A stretch of 64,000 nt of DNA from Galaxea fascicularis (GCA_948470475.1 OX419345.1:7793090-7857089), one strand, 5' to 3'. Positions 31,843 to 43,849 are shown, numbered from the stretch's first letter. Program-made: numbers and translations. Notes: generated from the letters alone by a model not told the origin.

Positions 31843-32669
31843 TAGGTCCAGTTCATACGTCGTGCTTCTGCCGTGCCGAACTAAATTCTTGAGTTAAGTT
31901 AGACATAAGCACGGCAGAAGCACGACGCCTGAATCAAAGTTTTTAATTTAGAGTGGCAGCAGGAGCCCATCACTAGGAGCGTACAACTGCCCTATATTCC
32001 TGTCACGGCGTTTTCACAGACCGATTTATTTTCAGATTGAATGTTCCGCAAATATGGGACTTCCTCAGGAACCCCATTCTCTCGTGCGAAACTTTTCCCC
32101 GACCTTTCTTTTGTTCTAAAGTTTCTCTGTGAAGCTAAGAAACTAAAGAACAAACGAAAGGTGATGATAATACTGTATCACGTGCGAGAATGGTTTAAAA
32201 CAAACATGGCAGTCTTCCCTGCAAGTTTGCATGCTCATTGCTCCTTGGTTTGCAATGCTGCAGAGTCCGATAATTCATCAGAAGACGAACTGCCTTTTGA
32301 CGAAATATTCCACAAGCTGGCTATAAAGAACAAGATGAAGAGGAAGACGAGGAAACGATCGGTGATGTTGAGTCAGTGTCATCGCAAACAAGTCGTCCAA
32401 ATTTGGGTTCAAAGAAAAAGGATTTTCTGCTGCATTTCTCAGTTTTCTTCTCCACCTCGAGTTTTGTAAAAGGCTTTCAAGTAGCAATTTACGCCGGAGG
32501 TTACTGTGCTGCGCCATTTTCGCTGTTCTGACTACTGTGGGAACACTGAATTAAGTTCGACTCTGGCATGACGTCTGAATTGAAGTCGTGCTTGTACCGT
32601 GCTTCTGTCGAACCCAATATTGATTAGGTCAGTTCGGCACGGCAGAATTACAACGTATGAACTAGGCCT
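31843..32669. mobile_element. Non-autonomous element with compound inverted ends (827 bp)
   Basis: Left end TTAGGTCCAGTTCATACGTC...CTGCCGTGCCGAACT, right end AGTTCGGCACGGCAGAA...CGTATGAACTAGGCCT. Each end also contains a second inverted block (GCACGGCAGAAGCACGAC at 31,909 on the left; a weaker TCGTGCTTGTACCGTGCTT at 32,589 on the right), so each end can fold on itself. It encloses a relative of the 21,359 MITE. Confidence 0.75.
31954..32170. repeat. MITE relative, copy 2 of the 21,359 family
   Basis: GTGGCAGCAGGAGCCCATCA, CTAGGAGCGTACAACT, CACGGCGTTTTCACAGACCG and the CTTTCTTTTGTTCTAAAG stem match the copy at 21,359. It is nested in the 827-bp element. Confidence 0.75.
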
Positions 32670-33365
32670 CACTGAATTTAACTTAAAAAGTACGTTACAC
32701 TTCACGGTGAAACATTTCGAATTTCCTGCCTACTGTTTTCATCAGGGGTGATCTGATGCTACAACGAGAATCCTCTTATATACGTTCACTAATTAACTAT
32801 CTTTTCCTTTGAGAGGGTGTCAGGTTAAAGGCCGCCATCATAACGGTTTTTAAAAAAGGAAGTTGACGTTGTTTTGGTACATACCTCGATGCTTTTCACA
32901 TGTAAATTTAAAAAATACTAGTATAAAGAAAACATGTAATTAAAAGCACTGAGGTTTGTATCAAATAAGGCATCTTCAGTCCACCAGTCGCACGTTATTC
33001 AGGTTATTTAGAGAGTGGAGAACTTTATACACTTGATAACCGTATCTTTCGGATAAACCGCTATCAGGTCCGTTGCCATGGTGAAAGGTAAGACTGGGAC
33101 ACTACAGTGTATTAGGCTCTCTGCATATTTTGCGCGTTCTCTTGGCCTTATATGGTGAAACGACATATTAGTAGAATAGTTATGTACAATTGCATGTCTA
33201 CAGTCTCCAGTCTCTGAGTAGGGAGCTTTAGCGAAGAGGACGGCAACGGCAACGGGAACGCCACAAAATAACAAGCTTAAATGATTAACGTACGTTTTAC
33301 AGTTTTGTACATTTCATTGCCGTCCACTACAAAACAACAACGTCAACTGAGAATCCGAACCGGCG

Positions 33366-34833
33366 CGGGCAATTTCTTTTTACGCCCACTTCAAGATGAC
33401 TGCCACTTACCGTTGTCGACTGGAAACTAGTATCCAAGTACGATTTAGTACTGGGATCTACTACAAGAATTTGCTTTTGCTTCCCGTAACAATGTCTCGT
33501 AAGTAAGGAAACGGTAGGCTAAAACTCGTTCAAATTGGCCTCTTTTTGCACCAGTTTTGACTCTGAGATTCGATATAAGTGTCGATATTTTACGCGTTTA
33601 CATTAAAAGTCTAAAGTTTATGACAGATGGCTATGTGTAGAATTCGAACCGTCAGCTGTTCTTTCGAGGGATAGCTTGAATTCAAGATTTTGTCTCAGGC
33701 GCTAAGGTATGAGGAGTTTCGCTCTATTATTGTTTGCAGTCCGACTTGCTATGTCAAAGAAGTTTCAGGGGTTCTTTTAGCTCACTCGAAATGTGGGTGT
33801 AAAAAAGAAATAGCTGGAAAATTTACGCCCACTTCACGGCCGGTAACCGGCCAAGGTTTTAAAAACACTAAATGGCCGGCAGTCCGACTGAGATTTTTCT
33901 AAAAATTGTCGAATCAAAGAATCCTGGCTAAACCAAACCAGCGATTTCTTTTTTCGAAGTGTCTATATGACCGGCAGCCGGTCAAATTCCGGATCCGGCG
34001 TTAAATCACTATTATGGTCGGCATTCCGACTTGGGTTTCCTTTCAAGGACCTTGTTATCATTAGACTTGGTACTACGGGCACATTAAGTATGTTTTAGGT
34101 TGAGGATTAGGGCTAGGAGTCGAGGAATATGGACGTTTGTATTAGGCTTGAAGATTATGACCGGCTGCCGGTCATCTAGACAATTTGTGTTTTGATAGTT
34201 TTTTATCAATAAAAAGTACATCGTTTTTTTAACGGTTACTGCGATAGTTAAGACTGTAAATGCAGTCATTTGTAGAAAATGTCATAGTTTAGCTAAATTT
34301 TGCCGAACTTGTCAATGAAATATCGGACTGCCGGTCATTAAGTGTTTTTACAACCTTGACCGGCTGCCGGTCATTTAGACATAGCCTTCTTTTTTACGCC
34401 CACATTTCGAGCGAGCTAAAAGAACCCCTGAAACTTCTTTGACATAGCAAGTCGGACTGCAAACAATAATAGAGCGAAACTCCTCATACCTTAGCGCCTG
34501 AGACAAAATCTCGAATTCAAGCTATCCCTCGAAAGAACAGCTGACGGTTCGAATTCTTCACATAGTCATCTGTCATAAAATTTAGACTTTTAATGTAAAC
34601 GCGTAAAATATCGACACTTATATCGAATCTCAGAGTCAAAACTGGTGCAAAAAGAGGCCAATTTGAACGAGTTTTAGCCTACAGTTTCCTTACTTGTGAG
34701 ACATTGTTACCGGAGGCAAAAGCAAATTCTTGTAGTAGATCCCAGTACTAAATCGTACTTGGATACTAGTTACCAGTCAACACCGCAAGTGGCAGCCATC
34801 TTGAAGTGGGCGTAAAAAAAAAAAAAAATTGCC
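33366..34833. mobile_element. Large element with inverted repeats of about 430 bp
   Basis: The left arm (33,369-33,812) and right arm (34,387-34,830) are near-perfect reverse complements, sharing for example TTTACGCCCACTTCAAGATG, GTACGATTTAGTACTGGGAT and AAGAAGTTTCAGGGGTTCTT. The central 570 bases have no convincing frame but contain at least six copies of palindrome-like GCCGGTCA / TGACCGGC / GCCGGCAG words. Long inverted ends and no transposase suggest a foldback or long-TIR Mutator-like derivative. Confidence 0.87.
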
Positions 34834-37800
34834 CGGCGTGGGTCTCAGGTCGCGGATAAATTGTCGCGGGTCCAATACTAGAACTTTTATCGTAAACTTG
34901 AACTTTAATTATTCTAACCAGATAAGAAATAATCAGCTTCGGCTCGATGCATTCAGATTTGGAAATTACTATTTCGATTACAGAGGATTGCATTTTGTCA
35001 TAGATATACCTCAATATATTTTCGTTGTCTTTGTGCGTGATGCCTCTCTGCGAGATGCCTTTTAGTGGTATGGCTTCTAGCACAATGTCTATTTGCATGA
35101 TGCCTATTTGCGTTATGTTTAAATGCGTTGTGCCTATTAGCGTGATGCCTTTTTGCGTAATGCCTATTTGAGTTATACCTGTTCGCGTTTAATCTATGTG
35201 CATGATGCCATTTCGCGTAAGGCCTGTTTGGGTGATGTCTTTTACCATTATGCCCATGATACCCGAAATGGGGATTGGCCATTCAACTTCGGATCGATGG
35301 ATTGGCGATTTGGAAAATTATAAATTAATTACTGAGGATTGAATTTTGCCATAGATATACCTTCATACTAACTTGCAAAGTGCTAGTGAATAAATGTATT
35401 TGAGCAAGGAATGTGGTTCAGCTGTGAAGAAAAACACATTTTCCAGGACCCGCGACAGTTTACCCGCGACACCTTTCTGGACCTGCGACAATTAGACACT
35501 CTCCAACGTCAAATGACCAAATTTTAGCTTTTCTCGAGAACTTGAGCGCAGGACGGTGAATTTCTGTTTCTTTTTTCTTACTTTAACGCCGTTTATAGAA
35601 ATTTTGACCCTTGACAGTTCCTCAACATTTTCCATGTTAAACAAATTGAAGTAGTGTATCGCGAAAGAGTTATGAGTTTTGAAATGACGTTTTATTTGCC
35701 GTCGCCGTCGCAAATTTCCGTTTAGCAAACGGTCGTTGCTATTGTTAAGACACTTTTTTCAACTGATAGAGAAAATCTTCTTTATTAAAAAATATAAATT
35801 TCCAATCCATTATTGAACCTGAACCATTTGCTTGCTATGATCTTTCTCAAAATCCATACAAACGTCTCAAATTTTGAGGCTGCGTCCTACGTTTGCCAAG
35901 TTTTAATATCACAGAAATCTTTAAAAAAATACAGAGTTTGTATGGTTTTGGGGGACGCTGTTACAAAATGAGAGACATTTGTATGGATTTTGAACCATGT
36001 TTCAAGGTCCATAACTTGGTCTCTGTTCAACGACCTATCTCAATGTTATCTTTCATGTGGTGGTGTCAATTTATCGATTACTTCAAATTTGAAACTCGCC
36101 CCAGTTCCCTTTTGAATTTCGGAACGGCCAATAGGCGTCGTCGCTGCTAAAGCTTCCTTTCATCCCTTGATGCCGGGCTCGAAAGTCATGCAGAGTTCGA
36201 TCTTTTTTATGCTTTCTGTGTTCGTAGCTCGTGGCGTGATCGGCATCAATTTTATTACTTTATCCATCCTGTATTTGTGAATTCGTTTTTTGTATTTGGC
36301 AGTCTGTGTAGCTTGAAATTAGAACACATGAAACCCAGATGAAATTAATTAAGCGAAAAGTTCTTAAGTAAACTCGGCTTCAGCATTCGAGAAAGTCATT
36401 TGAAAGCAATCGAAGCTTTGCCGTTGTTAATTAACTGTCAAATCAGGTGACCAATTTCTGCGTTTACCAATCTTTTTTTTACACAATATACACCCGTTTT
36501 TCAGATTAGAATAAAACAGATTTTCTACTTCTGGTTCTTCACCCAATAAGAGAAATTCGTCATAGTTTTAAATTTGATCTCTCAAACTTGACATCTATTT
36601 TCGTAATTTCCCCCACACTCTTGTATCAATATTTGTAAGTATGAGAACCTTTCATTTTCACGGAAGTCTTTCTTTCGATTCTTACTAAATTCACCACCTT
36701 CAACATGTTCTATAAATCAGTTAAGCCCGAAGCCGTCTTTGTCGCAATGCTGCAAAAAGAAACGGTTTTGCTCATTTGAAGTCCGAGATTTAATATATAT
36801 TTGTAAACAAAAAGCTGCTACTAAAGCGTCTTCGCCGTATATTTGGCACTATTTGCTCAAGTGCCTTAGAAGGGAGTGATTTGAAGTTCTCCGTCAGGGA
36901 AAAGCAAATTAAAGAACCAATAGGAACACTTCTGTTTATCAGTGCAAACAGAAGTAGATTTGATTCCGAACAGCGCATCGGGTGGAAAATTTATCGGATC
37001 AGATTTCCAAGTGCTGAAAAGAATCTACTTTCGTTTTATTTCTTCTTCATATAACCTTCCTTGTGTTAAGGTGAGCCGCAACTGAAAAATTGAATATCTT
37101 TTGTTGTAAAAGAGCTAAACTGCGACAGGTTCTGGTCTACTGTCTCGCGCTAACAAACCGGAAAAATCTGAAAAAGAGGTTACGTTGGTCAAAATTTTGA
37201 AATATTGATTAAATTACATTGCTTTCCGAAACTGGAAAATGGGCTTCTGTGGAATAATGACTTATTCATACTGCCAAAGGAAGAAATAGCGATTCGTCAA
37301 TCACGCTTGAAGATTTATCCAGTCCCTATGGTCGAGTGCAACAAACAGCCCAGAAAAGTGCTGCCCAGTACTTGGACTTCAATGACATGGTCATATTTTA
37401 GGATTTCATCCAAAGGGAAAAGGAAAAAGCTCTTACTGGCACTCTAAACAGTATAAAAAAAGGTAAAAAGGTAGTAATAAATTCCTATTGTTCAATTCAG
37501 AATCTTTTGCGGATTGAGGTGAACGCCGTGGTGGATTTGGACTCTAGAAGATCGACTGAGTAGAAGAAATTGCTCTCTTTAACGGCTTCTGGTTCAGAAT
37601 TTGACTGAGCAGAGTGCAGAAACTGTTAAATTCTGCAAACCTTAGGAAATTCAAATTGGTAAGTAACTAGTTTGCTTTATGCTATAGAAGTACAGTTCTA
37701 ATACTTCTGTCTCTCAAACGTCGAATCGAGCAAATCCTCCTTTTACTAGAAGTGCCGGCCTGCAATATAGATGAATTCGAAGTGCTCGTTTAGGAGAGCT

Positions 37801-39560
37801 GCTTAAGTCAGTTTACTCAATATTAGCCCTAACCTATGTGCTTTTCATTTCGGTTACGGTTACATTTCAAACCGAGGAAACCTGAAAACATTCATAAAAG
37901 CAACAGAATCCCAACACTTTTCCTTGGAAAGCCAAAGGCCACTCTATGGCAGAGGGCAGATATTTTTTTAATTCATAAATTATTCCAAGCGACCGTAAAA
38001 CAAGGAAGAAAAGTTAAAGAGGTAGGCCATTTTTGATTATGAATAACTGTTTGAATATGGAACAGGTGATCGTTACTTCCGTTACTTCCATTAGGTTGGT
38101 AAAATGAATTTAGACCAAAAAAATTGAATCATAATGGAAAATCATGTCAAGCGTACCCTACCTTAACCCTACCATTCTTAGAACTTGATATATAATGGTA
38201 GTTGAACTGAGTGGAGTGCAATTTGGTCTGAAATCATACGCGTGATTTCAACATCAAACGAGCGCGCAGCACGAGTTCGATTTGAAATCACATGTATGAT
38301 TTCAGCACGGGATAATAGCGGTCGGCTAAAGCTAGCGGACCTCACGAGAAAACATTCAAGCCTGAAGGAATAAGTTAGACGCGTTTTAACAATGTTTAGA
38401 GTCAGCTCCCTCCCCTCAGTTGAAGAGGCGGGATCGACTTGTTGTTTCTATATAGTCAAGTGTGTGACCATTAACTGTACGGTGACACTGAAGCGAAGAT
38501 CAAGTGGAATTATCCGCTCAAGGTTTTGGCTTCACGTGCATGCTCCCCACTTCATGGGAACGGACTGATAGTTGTCGTAATCTATAGCGTGTCAGGTTTG
38601 ATAACATGTTTACATCATTTTTGGACAAGTTTTCTTTTTAGCTTGAACGGTGTCACTGAGCTTCAATTTGTCGACACTAGTCCGAGTCTAAAGCAAATCA
38701 AGCTGTTTTTGTATAATTATTATATATTTTTACATTTGTACAAAGAAACATATGCGCAGCTAATGTCTGCCAGCGACTTACATGCAATTACAATATGATA
38801 AAAAGAATATGGTTAAACTGGCATTTGTTTTCGAGTTTCAGCAATTGAAGAGTAAAGAGCCCTTTAACCCAGAGGGTAATCTGCCCGACTGAACTCTTCA
38901 GCATGAATAAGTCCGATGCTTAGACGCACAAATTTAGTTTTAATTCTCCGTATTTGACGTCTATTTGCAGGCGTATTCTAATAAACACAGGAAATTTACA
39001 CTTGACACAGGTGGCTTCAAAGAAACTCAGAACGTTAATGCAGAGACAGAAGAATAAACATAACCGGGTAACCAATTAAATTTAATAGAAAAATGATTGG
39101 CACTAAAATGACTATTTTGAGCTTAGTGGCCCAAATTCAGTGAAAATTCAATTAGGCTTCATCCGAATACACAATATTTAAACACATGTATTTTCACTAC
39201 TGCTCAAGCAGCAACGGAGCCGATTTTCGAGTGGGGGAGCTGATGCGAACGTGATGTTGATTTGACGTGAGCTAACTAGGGGGGTGCGGGGGCATGCTCC
39301 CCCGCGAACATTTGAAATTTAAGTTTTCTGAAATGGCTAGAAATGGATCTAGAAATGGATCATTTCTCGTCTTTTCAGGAGAAAAACCTAACGACAAACT
39401 GCCTCATCTGGCTGTATTTGTACGAGAAAACCCTCAAAGAACTAAATTGGATCGAAATGGACAAATCAGAAAAAGGCAGCGTTTCCTAAGAAGTCCGTAT
39501 ATTTGACATAAAATAATGTAATAAGACAGACCTGGTTTACTAAAAGACCCAGTAAAGACC
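34834..39560. other. No gene recognised; minisatellite and decayed sequence
   Basis: Contains the minisatellite and otherwise AT-rich sequence. A stretch at 37,280-37,470 (+) reads ITLEDLSSPYGRVQQTAQKS then, after a stop, DFIQREKEKALTGTLNSIKK, which looks like a decayed helical coding fragment, but I cannot name it. Confidence 0.5.
35033..35262. repeat. 15-bp minisatellite (about 15 units)
   Basis: Degenerate units of the form TGATGCCTATTTGCG. On the minus strand they can be read as a His/Asn/Arg-rich repeat (NANRHHANRH), but the units diverge and there is no support for translation. Confidence 0.88.
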
Positions 39561-39567
39561 AGTAGAC

Positions 39568-40196
39568 TTAAAGTGCACCTACCCCCCAAATATTTTTTTT
39601 GGCTAAAATAAATCTTTGCACCGGTTCGAAAAGCATTGCGCCCTTTTTTGTTCTTTTTTGCCAAATGTTGGCTTTTTATAGGCTTCCATACTTACGAAAA
39701 AATAATTAAAACATCATTTGGTTCACGACCAAGTGAGAAGGGGCGTGGGTCTGTTCTTGATTTGATGTCACAAACTGACTTGCATCGTATCAAGTCTTTG
39801 TAAACATGAACTGCTAAGCAGTTTTTGACGTCAATTCAAGAATAGACCCACGCCCCTTCTCACTCGGTCGTGTACCAAATGATACTTACTTTTTCGTAAG
39901 TTTGGAATCCTATAAAAAGCCAACATTTGGCCAAAAATAACGGGGCATGTAGCAGCTCTCGTAAGGTCTCACGAGATTGCCTTGCAACCCTTCAGGTGAA
40001 CAAAAGAACAAACAACACAAACAATGGACCTTATCCCTAAAACAATAGAGGTGCTACACTATGCCTGCCTATGAAATTTAGAGCTTACGAGAGCTGCTAC
40101 AGTACCCAAAATAACAGAAAAGAGCGCGTTGCTTTTCCAACAGGTGCATAGATTTATTTTAGCGAAAAAAATATTTCGGGGTCAGGTGCGCTTTAA
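39568..40196. repeat. Foldback element carrying a nested insertion
   Basis: Left arm TTAAAGTGCACCTACCCCCC...AAATGTTGGCTTTTTATAGG...GAAGGGGCGTGGGTC pairs with right arm GACCCACGCCCCTTCTC...CCTATAAAAAGCCAACATTT...CAGGTGCGCTTTAA. The right arm is interrupted at 39,941-40,108 by a second element. Confidence 0.88.
39941..40108. repeat. Nested MITE with about 9-bp target duplication
   Basis: Ends GTAGCAGCTCTCGTAAG (39,949) and CTTACGAGAGCTGCTAC (40,084-40,100) are perfect complements. The flanks CCAAAAATAAC and CCAAAATAAC look like a target duplication of 9-10 bases, which would fit a Mutator-like mechanism. Confidence 0.75.
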
Positions 40197-40914
40197 AGCA
40201 CTGCGGCCTATCGGCAGCCATTTTCGTGATGTTGAAAATTCTGAGTTATTTAGTTTAATTTTGATTTTGCGCATCTCCACTACGCACGAAATCCATGTCG
40301 CGTGGTCATGCCACGTCAGCCATATCACTGAGCACGTGCGCTGAGGAAGAAGGCTCTGCAAGTAAATGGATGGTAGCTGTTGCGTTCCCTTCGTCTTCAG
40401 TTTACTCTCTTAAATGGTCGGTATCCCCTACTTTTCTTTCGAGAAACAGATTTTATTTACACTTATCTCCACATTATCCAGAAATGAACAAAAACTCAAT
40501 GTGGGAAGTTAAAAAAAATTCGAGATTTTGAATCCTGCCTTCTTGCGGCTGCAAGGCGCGTGAAACTATGGTCGCTAAATGCGAACTTGTTCTTTGAGAA
40601 ACCTCACCAGTTGACTAAATTCAGTTAATAGGTCCACTTAAACAATATTTGGTAGAGAACATTTCACTTCAAAGACTTAATTGCAATATTTTTGGGCTTA
40701 CAGACACTGTGGCCTTATTCGCTGACGAAGCCCGATTTTTTCAGATTTAGGGTGTTCCGTCCGAGAATGTTCTCTCCAAAACGAAGTCTGACATAACTAA
40801 CACATCATCTTATAGTGGTAAAAGTCTCAGAAAGAAATCAATGTTGGAAAATTTTCACGCGAACGTCCTTAGGTAAAATGAAATAGTGATTTAATCTGCC
40901 AAAAAAGAAGAGGG

Positions 40915-40975
40915 AGGTGGGGGGCTAAAGACCCCAAGGTCCCACCCCCTGCGCGGTCCCTGTCAAGCAGTGTGT
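40915..40975. repeat. GC-rich low-complexity tract
   Basis: GGGAGGTGGGGGGCTAAAGAC...CCCACCCCCTGCGCGG; similar runs at 39,268-39,310 and 47,695-47,735 suggest a dispersed G/C-rich repeat tail. Confidence 0.5.
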
Positions 40976-41130
40976 ATAACTGCGATGATCACACTGGCAT
41001 GTCCTTGATTTTACCGTATATAAAGAGAAATGTCGTAAACCGTATTACGCAGCAAGTTACCCTATCATAACGTGGCATTAATAAGGAATTCCGGACCTTA
41101 TTTTATTATTTGCTTTAGTATATATCACAC

Positions 41131-41383
41131 AAGTGAATAGTACTTTTCGTGCGTTCTGACTGGTTAACTCGGAGGTGATTAGCAAAGTACTATTCACCTC
41201 CGAGCAGCCCAAGAGAAACAAGACGGCCTCCCGTTTCGGTTTCCGAAGGGAAATTATTTGAATAAACGCTAGTTATTCATCTTGGGTGGTATGTACTAAA
41301 ACAATTATTCACCTCAGTGTCGGTGAAAGTGGTGGATATTTATATCCACCACTATTCACCTCCACTTCAGTGAATAATTGTTA
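41131..41383. repeat. Cluster of two inverted-repeat units
   Basis: GTGAATAGTACTTTT...AAAGTACTATTCAC is followed by CAATTATTCACCTC...GTGGTGGATATTTATATCCA...GAATAATTG. Both share the word TATTCACCTC, so they are probably halves of one element. Confidence 0.65.
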
Positions 41384-41483
41384 AATGATTTAACAGTTAT
41401 TCCACATTATTCCGCGCGTATTCGATGTGAGAAGGTGGATCAGCCGTCGTGGGGCGTAGCGCCGAGTTGGCTGTAATCATTCC

Positions 41484-41590
41484 ATAGACCCTTTGCAAAA
41501 ATGGCTGCCTTTAAATTATTCTTTTGTTGATATTTAAAATAGCCTCACAAAAGAATAATTTAAAGGCAGCCATTTTTGCAAAAGGTCTAT
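41484..41590. repeat. Near-perfect foldback element
   Basis: ATAGACCCTTTGCAAAAATG...GCCTTTAAATTATTCTTTTG pairs with CAAAAGAATAATTTAAAGGC...CAAAAGGTCTAT; loop about 17 bases. Confidence 0.9.
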
Positions 41591-42174
41591 ATCCCAGGCT
41601 CGCATTTGCGACAGATGCGTAAGCACCCCTCCCCACCCCCCCAACGGGCTGCATAGGTCCGCCTCCTGTATCCACCTATTATGGACTGGTGGCTCACACG
41701 AGAATTTAAAAAAACAAACTTGCTGGCATAGGTTGAAAACGTAGTTTAAATCAAGTGGCCCATCCGATGAACAGTCATTAAAATAAACCAAAGCTTAAAT
41801 TGTAATTTAGACTAAAATTGGATAAAATTCCGTCACTAAAAACGTAACTAAAATCTCGAAGACCAAGACGTTTCCTTGTGTTGTGGCTGTGAAAAGAGCC
41901 GTTTGTGTCGCTCTAAAGAGAAACACATCTACCATCTCCCGCCGGGTGCGCTGGGGCGATGCACCTCTCTATTCAAAATCCTGACTACAGGCCTGTATCC
42001 AACAATAGTGAGTGAAATAATTGCTTTGTTGGAACGCCGAAAAATTATGAAAAAATCTTCCCTACTTTATTTTGTAAAGCAAAAATGAAAAAATAAAAAC
42101 ATATTCGTAGAGTCTCATACTCTCTTACGGTAGAGGATGGTATAATTAATAAAGTAATAAAAAACGCGCCGAGT

Positions 42175-42314
42175 GCATTGTTGAGTTTATAAGCACGCGG
42201 GAATTTTTAAGAACACGAGAGAAGTGCCTAGAGAAGCACGAGTCGAAGGCGAGTGCTTCTGGCACTTCTCGAGTGTTCTTAAAAATTGCCAAATGCCTAT
42301 ATAACTCAACAATG
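42175..42314. repeat. Foldback element upstream of glycine-rich gene 1
   Basis: GCATTGTTGAGTTTATAAGC...AATTTTTAAGAACACGAGAG pairs with CTCGAGTGTTCTTAAAAATT...AACTCAACAATG. It lies about 370 bases before the ATG of the 375-aa gene. Confidence 0.85.
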
Positions 42315-42690
42315 TACGAGGAACAAGTTTTTTATTTCTTTTATGAAATGTCCCGGAGATTTAAGCGAGCTTTCATACCTATTTGCTCGCGCACGAGCTT
42401 GTTAAGTATGCACCCAATTTTAATGCAAAATAAGCTAATTTTATCCGTGCCAAAACGTGTCTTTCGATACAAAACTTCATTTGGATGGTTGACGTCATTG
42501 AAGACCTTAAGGATCTACTAGGGCTATCAACATAAACAACTTAACGTAATACTTGTGGTGTTTATCTGAAATCTGTGTTTATCACTTGATATTTCACGCC
42601 AGATGAGAGATACTAAGCCACTTAGTTTGACAATTTTTTTTCCTGGTCCCTGTATTTATTAACTGAAGACTGTTTTCTTCCTTATAGAGA

Positions 42691-43818
42691 ATGTTTACTT
42701 TCATCCGCTGTTTCCTGATGTTGATGATTGCACTTTATGTGCAAAGCCTACATAGGAGTGACAAGTTCCGTACTTCATATCTGTCTGTATTAGCAGACCG
42801 CACTTTATCAGGTCACGTGACAGCATTGCAGAGCACCCGTGGCATTACTTCGTGTGCACAGGAGTGCCTCTCTATGCCAGGATGTCTTTCATTTAACTAT
42901 GGCAAATGTTCTCGTCTATGCGCGCTAAACAATTCCTCTTCTGGTGACTTGATCTTTAACAGCGATTTCGTCTTTGGTCATTGGATCACTATACCAGTCA
43001 TACATTTCATTTTCACAACGCTCGGTGCGCAAGGGCCTGTGGGTCCAAAGAGTACTTCTGGATACTTGGGTACGTCACTTGAAGGTCAAGTCCAGCTGAA
43101 CAATGGTATTCAAGAGTGGATAGTTCCTTACACAGGAAAGTATTTCATAGAAGCCTTTGGTGCTTCAGGATCCAATGGTACGTGTTTAGGAGGAGGTTGT
43201 TCGGGATGGAAAAGAGGAGGTCTGGGAGCAAAAATTGCGGGCACATTTGAACTTCAGTGTGGTCAGAAGCTAAAGATACTAGCTGGCCAACGAGGTCAGA
43301 TAGACTTAGCTGATCAGTTAAGGGAAAAGCCAGGAGGAGGCGGTGGTGGTACCTTTGTCACACTTAACGACAACTCACCACTCATAATAGCCGGTGGTGG
43401 AGGGGGTGGCAGTATAGCAATTGATGGAAATTTGGATGGTGACCCTGGACAAAGAGGCAAGAATGGCACAAGGGGTGGAGGAACAGGAGGTTCTGGAGGA
43501 AAGCGATCAAATCTAAATGTTTTTTCAGGGACTGGAGCAGGACTATGGGGCGATGGTGAAGGCAGGGATGCCGAAGCATTGAGCTTCTCAAATGGTGGAA
43601 ATGGTGCTGATGTAGCTTCTAGAGGAGGATTTGGTGGAGGTGGCTATGGCATGCGTCTCCCTGGGGGAGGGGGCGGATACTCCGGAGGAGGAGTGGAAGG
43701 AACATCTAATACAGGAACTGCAGGAGGAGGAGGTTCCATCAACAACGGGACTTCGCAGATCAATGAGAGTGGTGTTAATGACGGAGATGGTAAAGTTGTT
43801 ATCACACTAATCACTTAA
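42691..43818 (+). CDS. Secreted PAN plus ALK-like glycine-rich protein, paralog 1 (375 aa)
   Basis: A complete open frame from ATG to TAA. Residues 1-19 are a hydrophobic signal peptide. Residues about 25-100 form a PAN/apple-like module with C55, C59, C65, C73 and C77 and the pattern GCLSFNYGKC. Residues about 108-375 form a glycine-rich domain with EWIVPYTGKYFIEAFGASG, KILAGQRG, GGGGGGTFV, IIAGGGGGG and GGGGGYSGGG. This resembles the glycine-rich ligand-binding domain of ALK/LTK receptors, but there is no transmembrane segment or kinase, so it is predicted secreted. An acceptor (TTCCTTATAG) ends just before the ATG, implying a 5' UTR intron. Its paralog lies 10 kb downstream. Function unknown; matrix, mucus or ligand-binding roles are guesses. 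Confidence 0.92.
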   Translation: MFTFIRCFLMLMIALYVQSLHRSDKFRTSYLSVLADRTLSGHVTALQSTRGITSCAQECLSMPGCLSFNYGKCSRLCALNNSSSGDLIFNSDFVFGHWITIPVIHFIFTTLGAQGPVGPKSTSGYLGTSLEGQVQLNNGIQEWIVPYTGKYFIEAFGASGSNGTCLGGGCSGWKRGGLGAKIAGTFELQCGQKLKILAGQRGQIDLADQLREKPGGGGGGTFVTLNDNSPLIIAGGGGGGSIAIDGNLDGDPGQRGKNGTRGGGTGGSGGKRSNLNVFSGTGAGLWGDGEGRDAEALSFSNGGNGADVASRGGFGGGGYGMRLPGGGGGYSGGGVEGTSNTGTAGGGGSINNGTSQINESGVNDGDGKVVITLIT

Positions 43819-43849
43819 AGATTTGGAGCTGCACTGAATAAGTAATTGC

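Noticed and set aside
32041..32469. 142-codon plus-strand open frame
   Set aside because: It lies wholly inside the 827-bp inverted-repeat element and begins within the nested MITE; no transposase motif is visible.
35033..35262. Histidine-rich protein on the minus strand
   Set aside because: Explained by a degenerate 15-bp minisatellite staying in frame.
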